A stretch of DNA of 64,000 bases, taken from positions 3,274,004 to 3,338,003 of the forward strand of contig OZ025872.1 in the NCBI GenBank assembly GCA_964019415.1, in the 5' to 3' direction. The notes beneath the pieces were generated by a model. It was not told the DNA's origin, did no database searches, and saw nothing but the letters and a program-made list of their open reading frames with translations. Source of the stretch: Ianthella basta (lineage: Eukaryota; Porifera; Demospongiae; Verongiida; Ianthellidae). Positions 63,895-64,000 of the stretch are shown here, in pieces. Numbering within the stretch: the first letter of the stretch is position 1; the number at the start of each line of letters is the position of its first letter. The translations under genes were made by a program, and so were the position numbers.

Positions 63895-64000
63895 TATGTA
63901 TAGGGAGGACTGACTCACATGTTACACTGAGTACCCCATAGAGTAGTCTGACTACGTATAGGGAGGACTGACTCACATGCTACACTGAGTACCCTATAGA
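63895..64000. repeat. 58-bp tandem repeat, cut by window end
   Basis: The first two copies (63895 and 63953) of the same repeat that closes copy B. The rest lies beyond the window. By analogy another satellite array may follow. Confidence 0.9.

Overview
This is animal nuclear DNA. Introns are short, every gene is split by canonical GT-AG introns, dinucleotide microsatellites are abundant, and the recognisable proteins are eukaryotic: an XMAP215/CKAP5-type TOG protein, ankyrin repeats, a Roc-COR GTPase, CARD-like death folds and EF-hands. The compact introns (one of 42 nt) and the ankyrin-Roc-COR-CARD architecture suggest an early-branching invertebrate such as a sponge. That assignment is an inference. 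No bacterial, phage or viral gene was seen, and no tRNA or rRNA gene was recognised.

Layout. 1-22718 is one satellite array of about 668 copies of a 34-bp monomer, with nested higher-order periods. 22719-23598 is copy A of a duplicated low-copy segment. 23620-25374, and possibly a first exon at 25526-25633, is a minus-strand fragment of a CKAP5/XMAP215 gene covering the end of TOG4 to the middle of TOG5. 25844-48443 is a long run of minus-strand exons. From 5' to 3' these are ankyrin exons (48.4 to 35.3 kb), a 2.1-kb Roc-COR GTPase exon (34.3 to 32.2 kb), alternating Ser/Pro linker and CARD-like exons (31.9 to 26.9 kb), and a terminal coiled-coil exon ending at 25844. They may be one gene or two (an upstream ankyrin gene and a downstream ankyrin-Roc-COR-CARD gene). 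50.4-52.05 kb carries plus-strand exons of a degraded EF-hand gene. 52.5-57.3 kb is repeat-rich with no convincing gene. 57315-59362 is copy B of the duplicated segment, closed by a 58-bp tandem repeat. 59363-62190 is a second 34-bp satellite array. 62191-64000 is copy C, collinear with B at a constant offset of 4817 bp.

How the parts fit. The ankyrin-Roc-COR-CARD protein has the parts of a signalling or innate-sensing scaffold: an ankyrin sensor, a GTPase switch (P-loop, DTGGQ switch II, COR) and several CARD-like adaptor domains. CARD and linker exons are all phase 1 at both ends, so they can be duplicated or skipped without changing frame, and the copies differ. A piece of the Roc domain has been copied into segments B and C beside the satellite, which links the repeat machinery to this gene. 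The CKAP5 fragment lacks its neighbours on both sides: copy A begins 21 bp beyond its last splice donor, and the 3' end of the Roc-COR-CARD gene lies immediately upstream.

Quality warning. At least six exons between 25.0 and 28.2 kb carry a single-base length discrepancy, several at or near homopolymer runs, while exons above 29 kb are clean. This is either decay of the gene's 3' end or a patch of poor consensus sequence.
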